Shown in pieces: positions 38,089 through 48,831 of a stretch of 64,000 bases of DNA (the first letter of the stretch is position 1; each line of letters begins with the position of its first letter). The notes below the pieces were generated by a model, which did no database searches, was not told the DNA's origin, and saw nothing but the letters and a program-made list of their open reading frames with translations. The stretch lies in NCBI RefSeq assembly GCF_000025485.1, contig NC_013851.1, positions 3,158,001 to 3,222,000 of the forward strand, given 5' to 3'. Source of the DNA: Allochromatium vinosum DSM 180. Lineage in GTDB: Bacteria > Pseudomonadota > Gammaproteobacteria > Chromatiales > Chromatiaceae. The translations under genes and the position numbers were made by a program.

Positions 38089-41000
38089 GTCGCCGCGCGA
38101 TCATCCTTTTCGGTGGTGACGCCACCAGAGGTGGTCGCCGCCGGGCGCATCCGCCCACGGATCAGCACGAAGAACAGCGGGACGAAGAGCACGCCGAGCA
38201 TCGTGGCCGCGACCACACCGCCGAGCACACCTGTGCCGATGGCGTTCTGCCCACCGGAACCGGCGCCCGTACCGAGCGCCAGCGGCAGTACGCCGAAACC
38301 GAACGCCAGCGAGGTCATGACGATCGGCCGGATACGCATCCGTGCCGCTTCCAGTGCCGCGCTCAGGGCATCACGTCCTTCTTCCTGAAGCGTCTTGGCG
38401 AACTCGACGATGAGGATGGCGTTCTTGGCCGAGAGCCCGATCGTCGCCAGCAAACCGACCTGGAAATAGATGTCGCTCGGCAGCCCGCGTCCGAGCGCGG
38501 CGACCACCGCGCCGAGCACGCCGATCGGCACCACCAGCATGACGGCGAAGGGCACCGACCAGCTCTCGTAGAGCGCCGCAAGCGCCAGGAACACCACCAG
38601 CGCCGAGAGCGCATAGAGCGCCGGAGCCTGGGCGCCGGCTGCGCGCTCCTCATAGGAGATCCCGGTCCACTCCAAGCCGATGCCGGGCGGGAGTTTCCGG
38701 GCCAGTTCCTCGACCGCGACCATGGCCGCGCCCGTACTCAGACCAGGGGCGGCCTGACCGAGGACTTCGGCCGAGGGCAGACCGTTGTAGCGCTCCAGAC
38801 GCGGCGAACCATAGGTCCAGGTTCCGGTCGCGAAGGCCGAGAAGGGCACCATGTCGCCATCGGCATTGCGCACGTACCAGGCGTTCAGATCCTCCGGCAG
38901 CATCCGATAGGGTCCGTCGGCCTGGACATAGACCTTCTTCACCCGTCCCTCGTGGACGAAGTCATCGATATAGGCGCTGCCCCAGGCCATCGAGAGCGTG
39001 CGATTGATGTCGGCCAGCGACAGCCCGAGCGCGCCGGCCTTGGTGCGGTCGACCTCGACCTGATACTGCGCCTCGTCCTCGCGTCCGTTCGGGCGCACGG
39101 CGATGAAACGCGGATCCTGCATCGCCATCCCAAGGAACTGACCGCGCGCGGCGGCCAGCACCTCGCGCCCGGCACCGGCCTTGTCCTGCAACTGCACGTC
39201 CCAACCCGAGGCGGTGCCCAGTTCGATGACCGCCGGCGGCGGGAAGGCGAACACGCGCGCGTCGCGGATGCGCGAGAAGGCCATCATGGCGCGTCCGGCC
39301 ACCGCCTTGACGTGCAGATCGGGCCGCTGACGCTCCGACCAGTCCCTGAGCTTGACGAAGCCGATGGCCATGTTCTGGCCCTGACCGGCAAAGCTGAAGC
39401 CCGAGACCGTGATGAGCTCCTTGACCGCTTCCTTCTCGTTCTCCAGGAAGTGCTTCTCGACCTGCTTGAGCACCTCGCGCGTGCGTTCGAGCGTAGCCCC
39501 CGAAGGCAACGTAGCCTGGATGATGAGGATGCCCTGATCCTCGTCGGGCAGGAACGACGTGGTCATGCGCTCATGCAGCACCACCAGGGCACCGACCAGG
39601 ATCAGATAGACGCCCAGGAAGATCCAGCGCCGGCGGGTGATACCGGCCACGCTCTTGCCGTAGACCGAGACACTGCGTTCGAAGTTACGGTTGAACCAGC
39701 CGAAGAACCCGCGACGCGGCCCATGCGGCATGGGCTTGAGCAGCGAGGCGGCCAGCGCCGGACTGAGCGTGAGCGCCACCACCACCGACAACAGCATGGC
39801 CGAGACGATGGTGATCGAGAACTGCCGATAGATGACCCCGGTCGAGCCGCCGAAGAAGGCCATGGGCACGAACACCGCCGACAGCACCAGGGCGATGCCG
39901 ACCAGCGCGCTGGTGATCTGATCCATGGATTTGCGCGTCGCCTCCTTGGGCGGCAATCCATCTTCGTGCATCACGCGCTCGACGTTCTCGACCACCACGA
40001 TGGCATCGTCGACCAGCAGACCGATGGCCAGCACCATCGCAAACAGCGTCAGGGTGTTGATGGTGAAGCCGAAGGCCGCCAGGATGCCGAAGGTGCCGAG
40101 CAGCACCACGGGCACGGCTATGGTCGGGATGAGCGTGGCGCGGAAGTTCTGCAGGAACAGATACATCACCACGAACACCAGGATCACCGCCTCGAAGATG
40201 GTCTTGACCACCTCACCGATGGAGATGCGCACGAAGGGCGTGGTGTCATAGGGGAAGACCGCCTCCATCCCCGGCGGGAAGAAGGCCGAAAGCTCGGTGA
40301 TCTTGGCCTTGACCGCGTCCGCCGTCTGCAACGCATTGGCGCCCGTGGCGAGCCGGATCGCCATACCGGCAGCCGGACTGCCGTTGTGACGCGCCATCTT
40401 GCCGTAGCTCTCGCTGCCCAGCTCGATGCGGGCCACGTCGCGCAGATGCACGGTCGAGCCGTCGGCCTGGGTGCGCAGCCGGATGGCGCCGAACTCATCG
40501 GGCGTGTTGAGCCGGCTCTGGACGTTGACGGTGACGTTGAGCTGCTGACCCTGGGGCGAGGGGATCGCGCCCAGTTGACCGGCCGAGACCTGAGCGTTCT
40601 CGGCCTCGATCGCCGCGACCACGTCCGACGGCGTCAGGCCGTACTGGTTGAGCCGGTTGGGGTCGAGCCAGATCCGCATGGCGTACTGGGCCTCGAACAG
40701 GGTGATCTCACCCACGCCGGGGACACGGCTGATCGGGTCCTTGACCAGACTGGCGGCATAGTCGCCCAGATCAGCGTTGGTCAGGCTCCCATCGCGCGAG
40801 ACGAAGGCCACGACCATCAGGAAGTTGCGCACGGATTTCGCGACCTGGATACCCTGGCGCACCACTTCTTCCGGCAGCAGCGCGTTGGCCAGTTGCAGCT
40901 TGTTCTGCACCTGCATCTGGGCCACGTCGGGATCGACGCCGTTCTCGAACGTCAGGGTGATGGTCGAGAGTCCGTTCGACTCGCTGGTCGAGGACATGTA

Positions 41001-41228
41001 GCGCAGACCGTCGAGACCGTTCATCTGCTGCTCGATGACCTGCGTCACCGAATCCTCGACGGTCTGGGCCGAGGCACCCGGATAGGTGGCGCTGATGGCG
41101 ATCGCCGGCGGCGCGATGCTCGGATACTGCGAGACCGGCAGGATGCGGATCGACAGCAACCCGGCCAGCATGATGACGATGGCGATGACCCAGGCGAAGA
41201 CGGGTCGGTCGATGAAGAAACGGGCCAT
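38085..41228 (-). CDS. RND multidrug efflux pump, AcrB/MexB-like (HAE1)
   Basis: Inner-membrane proton-driven pump of 1047 residues. It has the AcrB N-terminus [23 protein letters not shown], the TM4 proton relay [22 protein letters not shown] and twelve predicted membrane helices with two large periplasmic loops. Length and all landmarks match HAE1 pumps; the exported drug cannot be told. It is downstream of its membrane-fusion partner (21 bases) and is the last gene on the minus strand. No outer-membrane channel gene is adjacent. Confidence 0.95.
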   Translation of the reverse strand: MARFFIDRPVFAWVIAIVIMLAGLLSIRILPVSQYPSIAPPAIAISATYPGASAQTVEDSVTQVIEQQMNGLDGLRYMSSTSESNGLSTITLTFENGVDPDVAQMQVQNKLQLANALLPEEVVRQGIQVAKSVRNFLMVVAFVSRDGSLTNADLGDYAASLVKDPISRVPGVGEITLFEAQYAMRIWLDPNRLNQYGLTPSDVVAAIEAENAQVSAGQLGAIPSPQGQQLNVTVNVQSRLNTPDEFGAIRLRTQADGSTVHLRDVARIELGSESYGKMARHNGSPAAGMAIRLATGANALQTADAVKAKITELSAFFPPGMEAVFPYDTTPFVRISIGEVVKTIFEAVILVFVVMYLFLQNFRATLIPTIAVPVVLLGTFGILAAFGFTINTLTLFAMVLAIGLLVDDAIVVVENVERVMHEDGLPPKEATRKSMDQITSALVGIALVLSAVFVPMAFFGGSTGVIYRQFSITIVSAMLLSVVVALTLSPALAASLLKPMPHGPRRGFFGWFNRNFERSVSVYGKSVAGITRRRWIFLGVYLILVGALVVLHERMTTSFLPDEDQGILIIQATLPSGATLERTREVLKQVEKHFLENEKEAVKELITVSGFSFAGQGQNMAIGFVKLRDWSERQRPDLHVKAVAGRAMMAFSRIRDARVFAFPPPAVIELGTASGWDVQLQDKAGAGREVLAAARGQFLGMAMQDPRFIAVRPNGREDEAQYQVEVDRTKAGALGLSLADINRTLSMAWGSAYIDDFVHEGRVKKVYVQADGPYRMLPEDLNAWYVRNADGDMVPFSAFATGTWTYGSPRLERYNGLPSAEVLGQAAPGLSTGAAMVAVEELARKLPPGIGLEWTGISYEERAAGAQAPALYALSALVVFLALAALYESWSVPFAVMLVVPIGVLGAVVAALGRGLPSDIYFQVGLLATIGLSAKNAILIVEFAKTLQEEGRDALSAALEAARMRIRPIVMTSLAFGFGVLPLALGTGAGSGGQNAIGTGVLGGVVAATMLGVLFVPLFFVLIRGRMRPAATTSGGVTTEKDDRAAT

Positions 41229-41249
41229 GATGGGGTGCTCGGTGGTCGG

Positions 41250-42461
41250 TTAGTGAGTCGTGCCGGGACCGGACGCCGCCGCAACGGCCCCGGACGGCTG
41301 ATCGTCGAGCACCACGGGCTGGGCCTGACCGCCCGGACGCACCTTCTGAAGACCGTCGATGATCAACCGATCGCCGGGCGCCAGGCCCTCGTCGACCAGC
41401 CAGTCGCTACCCAGTGCGCGATCGGTCTTGAGCATCCGCTGCTCGACCACACCCTTGGCGTCGAGCACCAGGGCATAGGGCCGGCCGCGCCGGTCGCGCT
41501 GCACGGCGCGTTGAGGTGCCAGGATGGCCTCGGGGCGCGTGCCCTCCTCCACCCGAGCGCGCACGAACATGCCGGGCAGCAGGACGTGATCGGGATTGGG
41601 GAAGGTCGCGCGCAGTGTGACCGCGCCCGTGCCCGGATCGACGCTGACTTCGGAGAACTCCAGCCGGCCGGCGAGCGGATAGTCGCTGCCGTCCTCCAGC
41701 ACCAGGGTCACACGCGGCTGATCGCCGTCCGGACGCTGGAGACGCCCGTCTTCCAGTGCACGGCGCAGACGCAGAAGCTGGGCGCTCGACTGGGTGAGGT
41801 CGACATAGATGGGATCGAGCTGTTGGATGGTGGCCAGGGCCAGTTCCTGATTGGCCGTCACCAGCGCGCCCTGGGTGACGACCGAACGCCCGATGCGTCC
41901 GCCGATCGGCGCCGTCACCCGCGTATATTCCAGATCGATGCGCGCACGCGCCAACTCGGCCTCGTCGACCGCCACACTCGCGGCCGCCTCCTTGAGCGCC
42001 GCCTCAGCGTCGTCGAAGTCTTCCTGGCTGACCGCCTTGGCCTTGAGCAGATCGGCATAGCGCGTGGCCTTGAGCCGGGCGCGCTCGAAGGTCGCACGTG
42101 AGCGATTGAGCGCGGCCTGGGCGCTGTCATAGGTCGCCTGATAGACGGCCGGATCGATCCGGTAGAGCACCTGTCCCGAGCGAATCAGCGCGCCCTCCTT
42201 GAACAACCGCTCCTTGATGATGCCGCCGACCTGGGGTCGCACCTCGGCGACCCGATAGGACGCCGTGCGGCCCGGTAGCTCGGTGGTCAGGGTTGCCTCG
42301 CGCGCCTGGAGCGTGACGACTCCCACTTCGGCTGGCGGGCCGCCAGGGCCGCCCGGCCCCCCGCCCGGCGGTGCCGAGCGCTCACAGCCGACGACGGAGA
42401 GTGCCGCAACGAGCACGCACAGCCAGGCACCGGCCTGCTGCCGAGGGATCAGGGGGTTCAT
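41250..42461 (-). CDS. RND efflux periplasmic adaptor, AcrA-like lipoprotein
   Basis: Membrane-fusion protein of 403 residues. Signal peptide with lipobox near LSVVGC (Cys about 26), followed by a Gly/Pro-rich linker, biotinyl-lipoyl halves (VRPQVGGIIKERLFKEG; VTAPIGGRIGRS), an alpha-helical hairpin (about 100-170) and beta barrel. The start at 42461 (MNPLIPRQQAG) was chosen by signal peptide and GAGG upstream. Divergent tetR and a palindromic operator lie upstream. Confidence 0.94.
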   Translation of the reverse strand: MNPLIPRQQAGAWLCVLVAALSVVGCERSAPPGGGPGGPGGPPAEVGVVTLQAREATLTTELPGRTASYRVAEVRPQVGGIIKERLFKEGALIRSGQVLYRIDPAVYQATYDSAQAALNRSRATFERARLKATRYADLLKAKAVSQEDFDDAEAALKEAAASVAVDEAELARARIDLEYTRVTAPIGGRIGRSVVTQGALVTANQELALATIQQLDPIYVDLTQSSAQLLRLRRALEDGRLQRPDGDQPRVTLVLEDGSDYPLAGRLEFSEVSVDPGTGAVTLRATFPNPDHVLLPGMFVRARVEEGTRPEAILAPQRAVQRDRRGRPYALVLDAKGVVEQRMLKTDRALGSDWLVDEGLAPGDRLIIDGLQKVRPGGQAQPVVLDDQPSGAVAAASGPGTTH

Positions 42462-42491
42462 GGGCAACCTCGAGAGAGCACTAGGATTGTA

Positions 42492-42519
42492 TAGAACGTT
42501 CGTTCTAGAATGATCATTC
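42492..42519. promoter_or_regulatory. Double palindromic operator between the pump and TetR genes
   Basis: TAGAACG-TT-CGTTCTA (42492-42507) is a perfect 16-bp palindrome, and GAATGATCATTC (42508-42519) is a perfect 12-bp palindrome abutting it. The related half-sites (GAACG, GAATG) suggest two TetR dimers. The position between divergent genes fits autoregulation and pump repression. Confidence 0.75.
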
Positions 42520-42593
42520 AATCTAGACATTCGAGGCCGCGACGTCAAGTGCGGAGGCGTGCCTCCACAGCGAGAACGAGGAGCGATCCCCGC

Positions 42594-43205
42594 ATGACCC
42601 CGACGACCCGACCCGACCCAGAACAGACGCGCGCCCAGACGCGCCGACGTCAGATCCTGGATGCCGCCGCCATCTGTTTCGCGCGCGAAGGCTTCCACGG
42701 CACCAGTATCGCCGCACTCTCCAAGGCGGCGGGGATGAGTCCGGGGCACATCTACCATTTCTTCGAGAACAAGGAAGCGATCATCGAGGCCCTGGTCGAG
42801 CGCAAGCTGGAGCAGTCGCTGGAGATGGTGAGTCAGTTCGAGAACGCCGAGGACGTCTTCCAGGCGCTGATCGATCGCGTCGACATCGGGCTGAACGAGA
42901 AGACGGATCTGGACAACGCGGCGCTGGAGCTGGAGATTCTGGCCGAGGCGGCGCGCAACCCCAGGGTCGCGGCCAGCGTGCGTGCGGCCGACCGCATCAA
43001 GCACGAGCGCTTGATGGGCCTGCTGCGCAGCGTGCGACGTGCGCGCGGCTTGACGCACGACAGCGATGCCGCCGCCGTGACCGAAATCCTGATGGCCCTA
43101 TTCGATGGACTCGCCGCACGGGCCATCAACCATCCTGATCTGGATCGCGAAGCCTTGATTCCCCTGATCCGAATAGCGCTGCGCACCTTCATCGAAGGCC
43201 AATAG
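42594..43205 (+). CDS. TetR-family repressor of the RND pump
   Basis: AcrR/TetR regulator of 203 residues. The HTH is RRRQILDAAAICFAREGFHGTSIAALSKAAGMSPGHIYHFFENKEAI. ATG 42594 has AGGAG upstream; the frame extends to 42510, but that would cover the operator. It diverges from the AcrA-like gene, the standard layout for a local efflux repressor. Confidence 0.92.
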   Translation: MTPTTRPDPEQTRAQTRRRQILDAAAICFAREGFHGTSIAALSKAAGMSPGHIYHFFENKEAIIEALVERKLEQSLEMVSQFENAEDVFQALIDRVDIGLNEKTDLDNAALELEILAEAARNPRVAASVRAADRIKHERLMGLLRSVRRARGLTHDSDAAAVTEILMALFDGLAARAINHPDLDREALIPLIRIALRTFIEGQ

Positions 43206-43261
43206 CGCGGCCCCGCTTTCCGGTTCAGCCGTGTTCGTCCCCACAAACCACGCGCCCGGCT

Positions 43262-44896
43262 TCACAGCTGGAAGCGCATGGCGTGTCCCCTCAGCTCGTC
43301 GGCCAATTCCGACAGTCCGTGACCAGCCTGTTCGAGTTCGGTCATGCTGTCACGGGCCTCGCGCGTCCCTCCGCTGATCGAGAGGATGCCGCGACTGATC
43401 TCGACCGCGACCGCCGTCTGCTCCTCGGCGGCACTGGCGATCTGGGTCATGGTCTCCGAGATCCCGTCGACGGCTGCGGTGATCGCCTGAAGCGACTCAC
43501 CGGCCCGGCCGGCCGTGGCCATGGAGTCGCCGGCTCCCTGCTGGCTGCGGTTCATCTCGCTGGCGGCCTGTTGTGCGCTGTGCTGCAATCGCTTGACCAT
43601 GGCCTCGATCTCCTGGGCCGAGGACTGGGTACGCTGCGCCAGGGTCCGGACCTCATCGGCCACGACCGCGAAACCGCGCCCCACCTCGCCGGCACGCGCC
43701 GCCTCGATCGCGGCATTCAGCGCCAGCAGATTGGTCTGGCTGGTGATGGCCTGGATCACGTCAAGGATCTTGCCGATCTCCTGACTGTCGCGCTCCAGCG
43801 ACCGGATGCTCTCGCCGGACTGGGCGATACGCTCGGCCAGAGCGGACATGGAATCAATGGTCTCGGTCACGGCGAGCCGGCCTTGATCAGCGAGCCGCTT
43901 GGAGGCACGGGTGGATTCGGCCACCGAAGCGGTATTACGCGCCACCTCCTCGACCGAGGCCGTCATCTCCTCCATGGCGGTGGCCACCTGATCGGTTTCC
44001 TGGTGCTGACGCTGCGCCACCTCGCGGACCTGTGCCAGATTGCCCGACATCTGGCCGGTTGCCGAGGACAGCGTCATGGCCGAGCCGGTGATGCGCTCGA
44101 CCAGGGAGCGTAACTCAGTGACCATGCGATCGAAGTCGCGCGCGATGGCGCCGATCTCGTTCGGGACATCGAGATCCGTGCTGGCGGTGAGATTGGAATG
44201 TTCGACGATGCTGTGGATGGCGCGGCGCAAGGCACCGAGTTGTCCCGTGATGGAACGGTGAAACAGCCAGCCGAGCGCTACAACCACGACCAGCGCCGTG
44301 AGCGTGAACGCGATGGCCACGCTCGCCGAGGTCTGGTAGAGGGCGTGGGCGGCTTGCTGCTCGTCATGCGCCACCTCCAGTTGCAGATCGACCAGCTCGT
44401 TGAGCTTGGCGCTGACGGGATCGATGCTGTCATAGAGCGGACCATCGAACTCGTGCAGCTGCTCGGCCATGTTGCCGCGCTGCCCCTCCAGGCGGCGCAT
44501 GACCGCCGCGATCGCCGCATCGGCGCGCGTGAAGCGTTGTTCGGCTTCATCGGCCAAAGCCGCCTCCCGTGGAGAGAGGCGGGTCTGGAGATAGGTCGAC
44601 CAACGCGCGTGGATGCGTTCCTGGGCCTGGCGAATCCCGTCCAGCGCGTCCTCGGCGCTCATCCGGCCGGCATTGGCCTTGTTGACCGCGTCGATGATGA
44701 ACACCGCATAGTCATCCGCGATCCCCTTGAGTCCCTGCAAGGGAACGACGCGATCCAGGTAGATGCGATCGACGCCTTGGTCGACCTGCCGCAATGCCGC
44801 AGTCGCAACCAGGCCGATCAGCACCATGGAGACACTGGGGACCAAGGCCAGAAGGATCAGTTTGGTGCTGATGTTGGCGCGTTCGATGAGTCTCAC
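43262..44896 (-). CDS. Methyl-accepting chemotaxis protein with four-helix-bundle sensor
   Basis: Chemoreceptor of 544 residues. TM1 near 14-36, a periplasmic 4HB_MCP-like sensor (about 40-190, with acidic and Gln-rich helices), TM2 near 191-212, HAMP, then the signalling domain with tip [38 protein letters not shown]. Ligand unknown. Its stop faces tetR; the gap 43206-43261 shows no hairpin. Confidence 0.93.
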   Translation of the reverse strand: MRLIERANISTKLILLALVPSVSMVLIGLVATAALRQVDQGVDRIYLDRVVPLQGLKGIADDYAVFIIDAVNKANAGRMSAEDALDGIRQAQERIHARWSTYLQTRLSPREAALADEAEQRFTRADAAIAAVMRRLEGQRGNMAEQLHEFDGPLYDSIDPVSAKLNELVDLQLEVAHDEQQAAHALYQTSASVAIAFTLTALVVVVALGWLFHRSITGQLGALRRAIHSIVEHSNLTASTDLDVPNEIGAIARDFDRMVTELRSLVERITGSAMTLSSATGQMSGNLAQVREVAQRQHQETDQVATAMEEMTASVEEVARNTASVAESTRASKRLADQGRLAVTETIDSMSALAERIAQSGESIRSLERDSQEIGKILDVIQAITSQTNLLALNAAIEAARAGEVGRGFAVVADEVRTLAQRTQSSAQEIEAMVKRLQHSAQQAASEMNRSQQGAGDSMATAGRAGESLQAITAAVDGISETMTQIASAAEEQTAVAVEISRGILSISGGTREARDSMTELEQAGHGLSELADELRGHAMRFQL

Positions 44897-45000
44897 GTCC
44901 TACTCCTTAGCAGTGTCGATGAGCGTCATGATGACGGCAATCCCATCGTTTGGTCAGATCCCGAAACCGGCTGAAACCAGACCCGATCGGCTGGACGCGG

Positions 45001-45654
45001 TCAGTCGTTCCAGTAGAAGGACTGCTCGATCGCGCCGCTGGCCGGTATCTCGATATCGCGCGTCTGGACCTGACCGGCGTTGTCGACGCGCAGGACATAG
45101 CGTCCGGGTGCCAGGCTGGCATAGAACCAGGGGCCTTGGGAGACGGCTTCGAGCAGAGTCGGACCGGCGGCATCGTCGATGCGCACCCGGACGTCGGCCA
45201 GATAGGAACCTGAACCGGCGACGGCGAAGAGCAGGCGCAGGTTGAATTTGGATTTGACCTCCTGCATCTCGGTACGCTCGGAGAAGCCGATGCCGCCACT
45301 GATGTAGGGCACACCGCCGGCCACGTCGGTTGCAGGTGCGGGCGCTGGAACCGGAGCCGGAGCCGGCATCGGTGCGGGCTGAGCCTGAACGGGCGCGGCC
45401 GGTTCAGCGGGCAGAATGGCGCCGCCCGGCAGAACGGTCCCTGGCGGCAACAACATGCCTTCCTGAAGCACCGTACCCTGGGGAAGCTGGACCGCCGCCG
45501 GCGGTTGCTCGCCCGCAGGCGCGACGGCCCATTCGGTCCTCAGCCCCTGCTCGACCGGTGCGGGAGGAGCCGATCCGTACTGGGCCAGGACACCCGTCGG
45601 CAAGGTCAGCGCCAGCAACAGACCAAACCCGGGGGTCTTGTCGATTCGTGTCAT
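45001..45654 (-). CDS. Secreted Pro/Ala-rich protein with a C-terminal beta domain
   Basis: Protein of 217 residues with an N-terminal signal peptide (FGLLLALTLPTGVLA/Q). A Pro/Gly/Ala-rich middle (about 28-108) leads to a ~95-residue domain (NLRLLFAVAGSGSYLADVRVRIDDAAG...APGRYVLRVDNAGQVQTRDIEIPASG) with the pattern of a carboxypeptidase-regulatory-like beta sandwich. I do not recognise a specific family. Upstream of the chemoreceptor on the same strand, but about 100 bases apart. Confidence 0.72.
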   Translation of the reverse strand: MTRIDKTPGFGLLLALTLPTGVLAQYGSAPPAPVEQGLRTEWAVAPAGEQPPAAVQLPQGTVLQEGMLLPPGTVLPGGAILPAEPAAPVQAQPAPMPAPAPVPAPAPATDVAGGVPYISGGIGFSERTEMQEVKSKFNLRLLFAVAGSGSYLADVRVRIDDAAGPTLLEAVSQGPWFYASLAPGRYVLRVDNAGQVQTRDIEIPASGAIEQSFYWND

Positions 45655-45717
45655 GAAGTACCTCTCAGGTTTAATTCCGATGATCCGAAACCGTGCATCG
45701 AGGATAGTGCATTTTCG

Positions 45718-47184
45718 TCAGTCCGTCCCCGAGGTTCGACCACTCCAGCGACTCGGGAACTGACTCTCGATGACACCCGAGCGATGCAGGATGGCGATGC
45801 CGAGTACATGGCCCCGATAGCTCGCGATGACCTGTCCCGGCGGGTTGGCGGCCAGTTGCTCGGGCGTGGGCGCGAAGATCTCGCGGCGCAGATAGGCATC
45901 GCGCTGCTCGCGGCTGAGTTCCAGCCGAAAGCGCGTCACGTCCGGCCCGATGAGCAGCGCCCCGCTGGTGGTGGGCTTGGGCGGGCGGACGTTGGTGCGA
46001 TGGAAGAAGATCCCGCGTCCCTCGGCCGGCGGCACGGCGGGCGGCGCGTGATCGGCGGCCATCAGGTGCAGACCGCGCCTGGTCTGGCGATTGATGCGGT
46101 AGCGGCTCCAGTAGTCATCCGGCAGTCCGTATTTAGACAACAGACCGTCGAGCCATTCGTCATGCTCGCTTTCGGCGAGGGTGGCGAGTTCGGGTTCCGG
46201 CTCGGCCGGAAGTCCGGCCTCCTTCTCCAGCAGTGCGATGAAAAAGCCGCCGGTGTCGTTGCGGTGGGGCCAGAGGCGCCGGCATCGCGCCAGCTCGGGC
46301 GGCAGCGTGCGGCCCAGCCACTCGGTCACGCCGGGCGCGGCGTCGAAGCCGGGGATGTCGACGGTCCTCAGCCGCACCCGGCCCTCGCACTCGGCCAGAA
46401 TGTCGGCCACCACCAGCTCGTTCTCCTCAGGCGCGAAGGTGCAGGTCGAATAGAGGATCAGACCGCCCGGCCGGCAGCGCTGCACGGCCTTGCGCAACAG
46501 GGCGCGCTGGCGCGGCCCGAGCCGCTGGGAGCCGGCCGGATCGTGCCGCTGCAACAGGGACGGATTGCGCCGGATGGTGCCCTCGCTGGAACAGGGCGCG
46601 TCGAGCAGGATGCGGTCGAACTGACCGCCGGCAGTCGGCCAGTTGCTGGCGTCGCTCTGGGTGGTGGTCACATTGAGCACACCGAGCCGGTCCAGATTGC
46701 CTTGGAGCGCCTTGATGCGGCCATAGGAGATGTCGTTGGCGACGACCGTGCCCCGGTTGTCGAGCGCAAAGGCAATCTGGGCGGTCTTGCCGCCGGGCGC
46801 GGCGCACATGTCGAGCACGCGCTGACCGGGCTTGAGGTCCATGAGCGTGACCGGCAGTTGCGAGACGGCCTCCTGCGCATGGGCCAGACCCACGCAGTAC
46901 CACCACTGCTGACCGGCCCGGAACGCGGGCGGCAGATTCAGAGCGTTGGGCAGACCCTGGATCGGTTGCGGTGACAGTCCCTGCTCGACGAGCAGCTCGG
47001 TCAGCGCCTCGACCGAGATCCGCGCCGGATTGGCCCAGAGCGCGACCGGCAACGGGCGGCCGAGCGACTCGGCAAAGGCGTCCCAGTCGTCGACTAGATC
47101 GCGATAGCGTCCGAGCCAGGAGTCGGCGATCTGATCCGGCGTGGGGAGCGAGGCCGCGCTGGAGCGGGCGGTGCGTTGGTTCAT
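45718..47184 (-). CDS. RsmB/NOP2-type RNA m5C methyltransferase (RsmF/YebU-like)
   Basis: Methylates cytosine C5 in rRNA. The 488-residue protein has SAM motif VLDMCAAPGGKTAQI, the two catalytic Cys in LDAPCSSEG and YSTCTFAPEENE, and an N-terminal NusB-free RNA-binding region. The C-terminal ~170 residues (GRGIFFHRTNVRPPKPTTSGALLIG) are PUA-like, as in RsmF. The precise rRNA position is not determined. Confidence 0.88.
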   Translation of the reverse strand: MNQRTARSSAASLPTPDQIADSWLGRYRDLVDDWDAFAESLGRPLPVALWANPARISVEALTELLVEQGLSPQPIQGLPNALNLPPAFRAGQQWWYCVGLAHAQEAVSQLPVTLMDLKPGQRVLDMCAAPGGKTAQIAFALDNRGTVVANDISYGRIKALQGNLDRLGVLNVTTTQSDASNWPTAGGQFDRILLDAPCSSEGTIRRNPSLLQRHDPAGSQRLGPRQRALLRKAVQRCRPGGLILYSTCTFAPEENELVVADILAECEGRVRLRTVDIPGFDAAPGVTEWLGRTLPPELARCRRLWPHRNDTGGFFIALLEKEAGLPAEPEPELATLAESEHDEWLDGLLSKYGLPDDYWSRYRINRQTRRGLHLMAADHAPPAVPPAEGRGIFFHRTNVRPPKPTTSGALLIGPDVTRFRLELSREQRDAYLRREIFAPTPEQLAANPPGQVIASYRGHVLGIAILHRSGVIESQFPSRWSGRTSGTD

Positions 47185-47213
47185 ACAGAGAGTTCCTGAA
47201 ACATCGATTCGGT

Positions 47214-48701
47214 CTATTTGTCCGCCCTGGCCGTGCGCCGCCGGTCGAGCCGCCGGACGAACTCGGCGATCAGCCGTGCGTAGAGTTCATCGCCCAGCAC
47301 CCGATCCTCGACCCCGGCATCCAGACTGGGATTGTCGTTGACCTCGATCACGACCGGCCCCGTGGGCGTCTCCTTGAGATCCACGCCATAGAGTCCGTCC
47401 CCGATCAGGTCCGCCGCCTTGAGCGCAGTGCGCACGACCGCCGGCGGAACATCCGCGATGGCGAGCGTCTCGTGTCCGCCCTCGACATGACGCCCATCGC
47501 TCTCGTGCTTGACGATCTGCCAGTGATCCCGGCTCATCAGATATTTGCACGCGTAGAGCGGCTGGCGTCCGAGAATGCCGATACGCCAATCGAAGGGGGT
47601 ATAGAGAAATTCCTGAGCCAGGATCAGATCGGACTCCTTGAACAGTCGGGCGGCGATACGGGTCAGACTCGCTCGGTCCTCGGCCTTGTGGACGCCGCGC
47701 GAGAAGGACCCCTCGGGAATCTTGAGCACCACCGGATAGCCGATCCGCTCCTCGGCCTCCAGCAGATTCTCCTTACGCAGCACCAGCGTCTTGGGCCGCG
47801 GGATGCGATGCGCGGCCAGCAGTTCGGCCAGATAGACCTTGTTGGTGCAGCGCAGGATGGAGTCGGGATCGTCGATGACGACCATACCCTCGCTGTCGGC
47901 CTTCTTGGCGAAGCGGAAGGTGTGATGCCCGATGCGGGTGGTCTCGCGGATGAAGAGCGCGTCGTACTCGGCCAGACGGCTGTAGTCCTTGCGCTGGATG
48001 AGTTCGACGTTCACGCCCTGGCTCTTGCCGGCCTTGACGAAACGGGCGAGCGCCTTGGGGTCGGAGGGCGGCAGTTCCTCCTCCGGGTCGTAGAGGATCG
48101 CCAGATCATAGCGATAGGACAACCGCGCGCGCGGCTGGCGCCAGCGCTTGGACAGATAGCCCTCGAGCGCCGTGAACAGCGGACTCTCGACCTCGTTGGC
48201 CACGGCCGTGATCGGCAACGCCTTGATCGCGCCGATGCGCCAGGTGCCGTGCAACCGGAACTCGACCTTGAGGATGGGGCAGCGGAAGGTCTCGAAGATC
48301 AGGCGCGCCAGCGGCTGCAACTCCTTCACGTCGCACTGACCGAAGCAGATCGTCAGCTCATAGGCGGTCGGGACCAGCGCATTGGTCTTGCGCCGTCCGA
48401 GCAGACGCTGCGCCAGGATGTTGAGCTCCTCGGTCGCCAGATCGTAGAGTTCGCGGCTGGAGATCTCTTGAATGGTGCGTACCGTCGGAATGACCTTGTG
48501 CCCGCGCGCCTCGGCCAGCAGCGAGCAGTAATAGCCGAGCGAAAGGTAGCGATAACTGCGGCAGAGATTGATGACACGCAGATCGCGCTTGGCCGCCAGC
48601 TCGCCGCCGGCCAGATAGTCGCGCGCCGTGACCACGGGCAGACGCGGAAAACCGGGCTTCCAGTCGCCTGGTTGCTCCACCAACAACAGATGTTCAGCCA
48701 T
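47214..48701 (-). CDS. RimK-family ATP-grasp ligase with N-terminal RLAN-type domain
   Basis: Protein of 495 residues. The N-terminal half (LPVVTARDYLAG...RVINLCRSYRYLSLGYYCSLLAEARGHKVIPTV) is the RimK-like N-terminal (RLAN) domain, and the C-terminal half is the ATP-grasp (YPVVLKIPEGSFSRGVHKAED, GLYGVDLKETPTGPVVIEVNDNPSLDAGVED). This family makes C-N bonds to amino acids; the substrate is unknown. The neighbour upstream is a GNAT::C39 protein, a pairing I recall from other Gammaproteobacteria. Confidence 0.85.
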   Translation of the reverse strand: MAEHLLLVEQPGDWKPGFPRLPVVTARDYLAGGELAAKRDLRVINLCRSYRYLSLGYYCSLLAEARGHKVIPTVRTIQEISSRELYDLATEELNILAQRLLGRRKTNALVPTAYELTICFGQCDVKELQPLARLIFETFRCPILKVEFRLHGTWRIGAIKALPITAVANEVESPLFTALEGYLSKRWRQPRARLSYRYDLAILYDPEEELPPSDPKALARFVKAGKSQGVNVELIQRKDYSRLAEYDALFIRETTRIGHHTFRFAKKADSEGMVVIDDPDSILRCTNKVYLAELLAAHRIPRPKTLVLRKENLLEAEERIGYPVVLKIPEGSFSRGVHKAEDRASLTRIAARLFKESDLILAQEFLYTPFDWRIGILGRQPLYACKYLMSRDHWQIVKHESDGRHVEGGHETLAIADVPPAVVRTALKAADLIGDGLYGVDLKETPTGPVVIEVNDNPSLDAGVEDRVLGDELYARLIAEFVRRLDRRRTARADK

Positions 48702-48831
48702 GTGGATCGCGCTCGTTCATGGGGTCGGCCAGATATCGAAGCAAAGTGGAAGGTTTCAGGGTTCGCGCGGGCTCCGGGGACAGCCGCGCGGCCGGATCGC
48801 CCTGACAACGCACGAGACGCCCGTCGGTTGG

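Noticed and set aside
38952-42101. 1049-codon plus-strand open frame opposite the RND pump
   Set aside because: It lies antisense to the pump and adaptor genes, which carry clear AcrB/AcrA motifs; its residues are His/Asp/Arg-rich with no domain, as expected of a shadow frame in GC-rich DNA.
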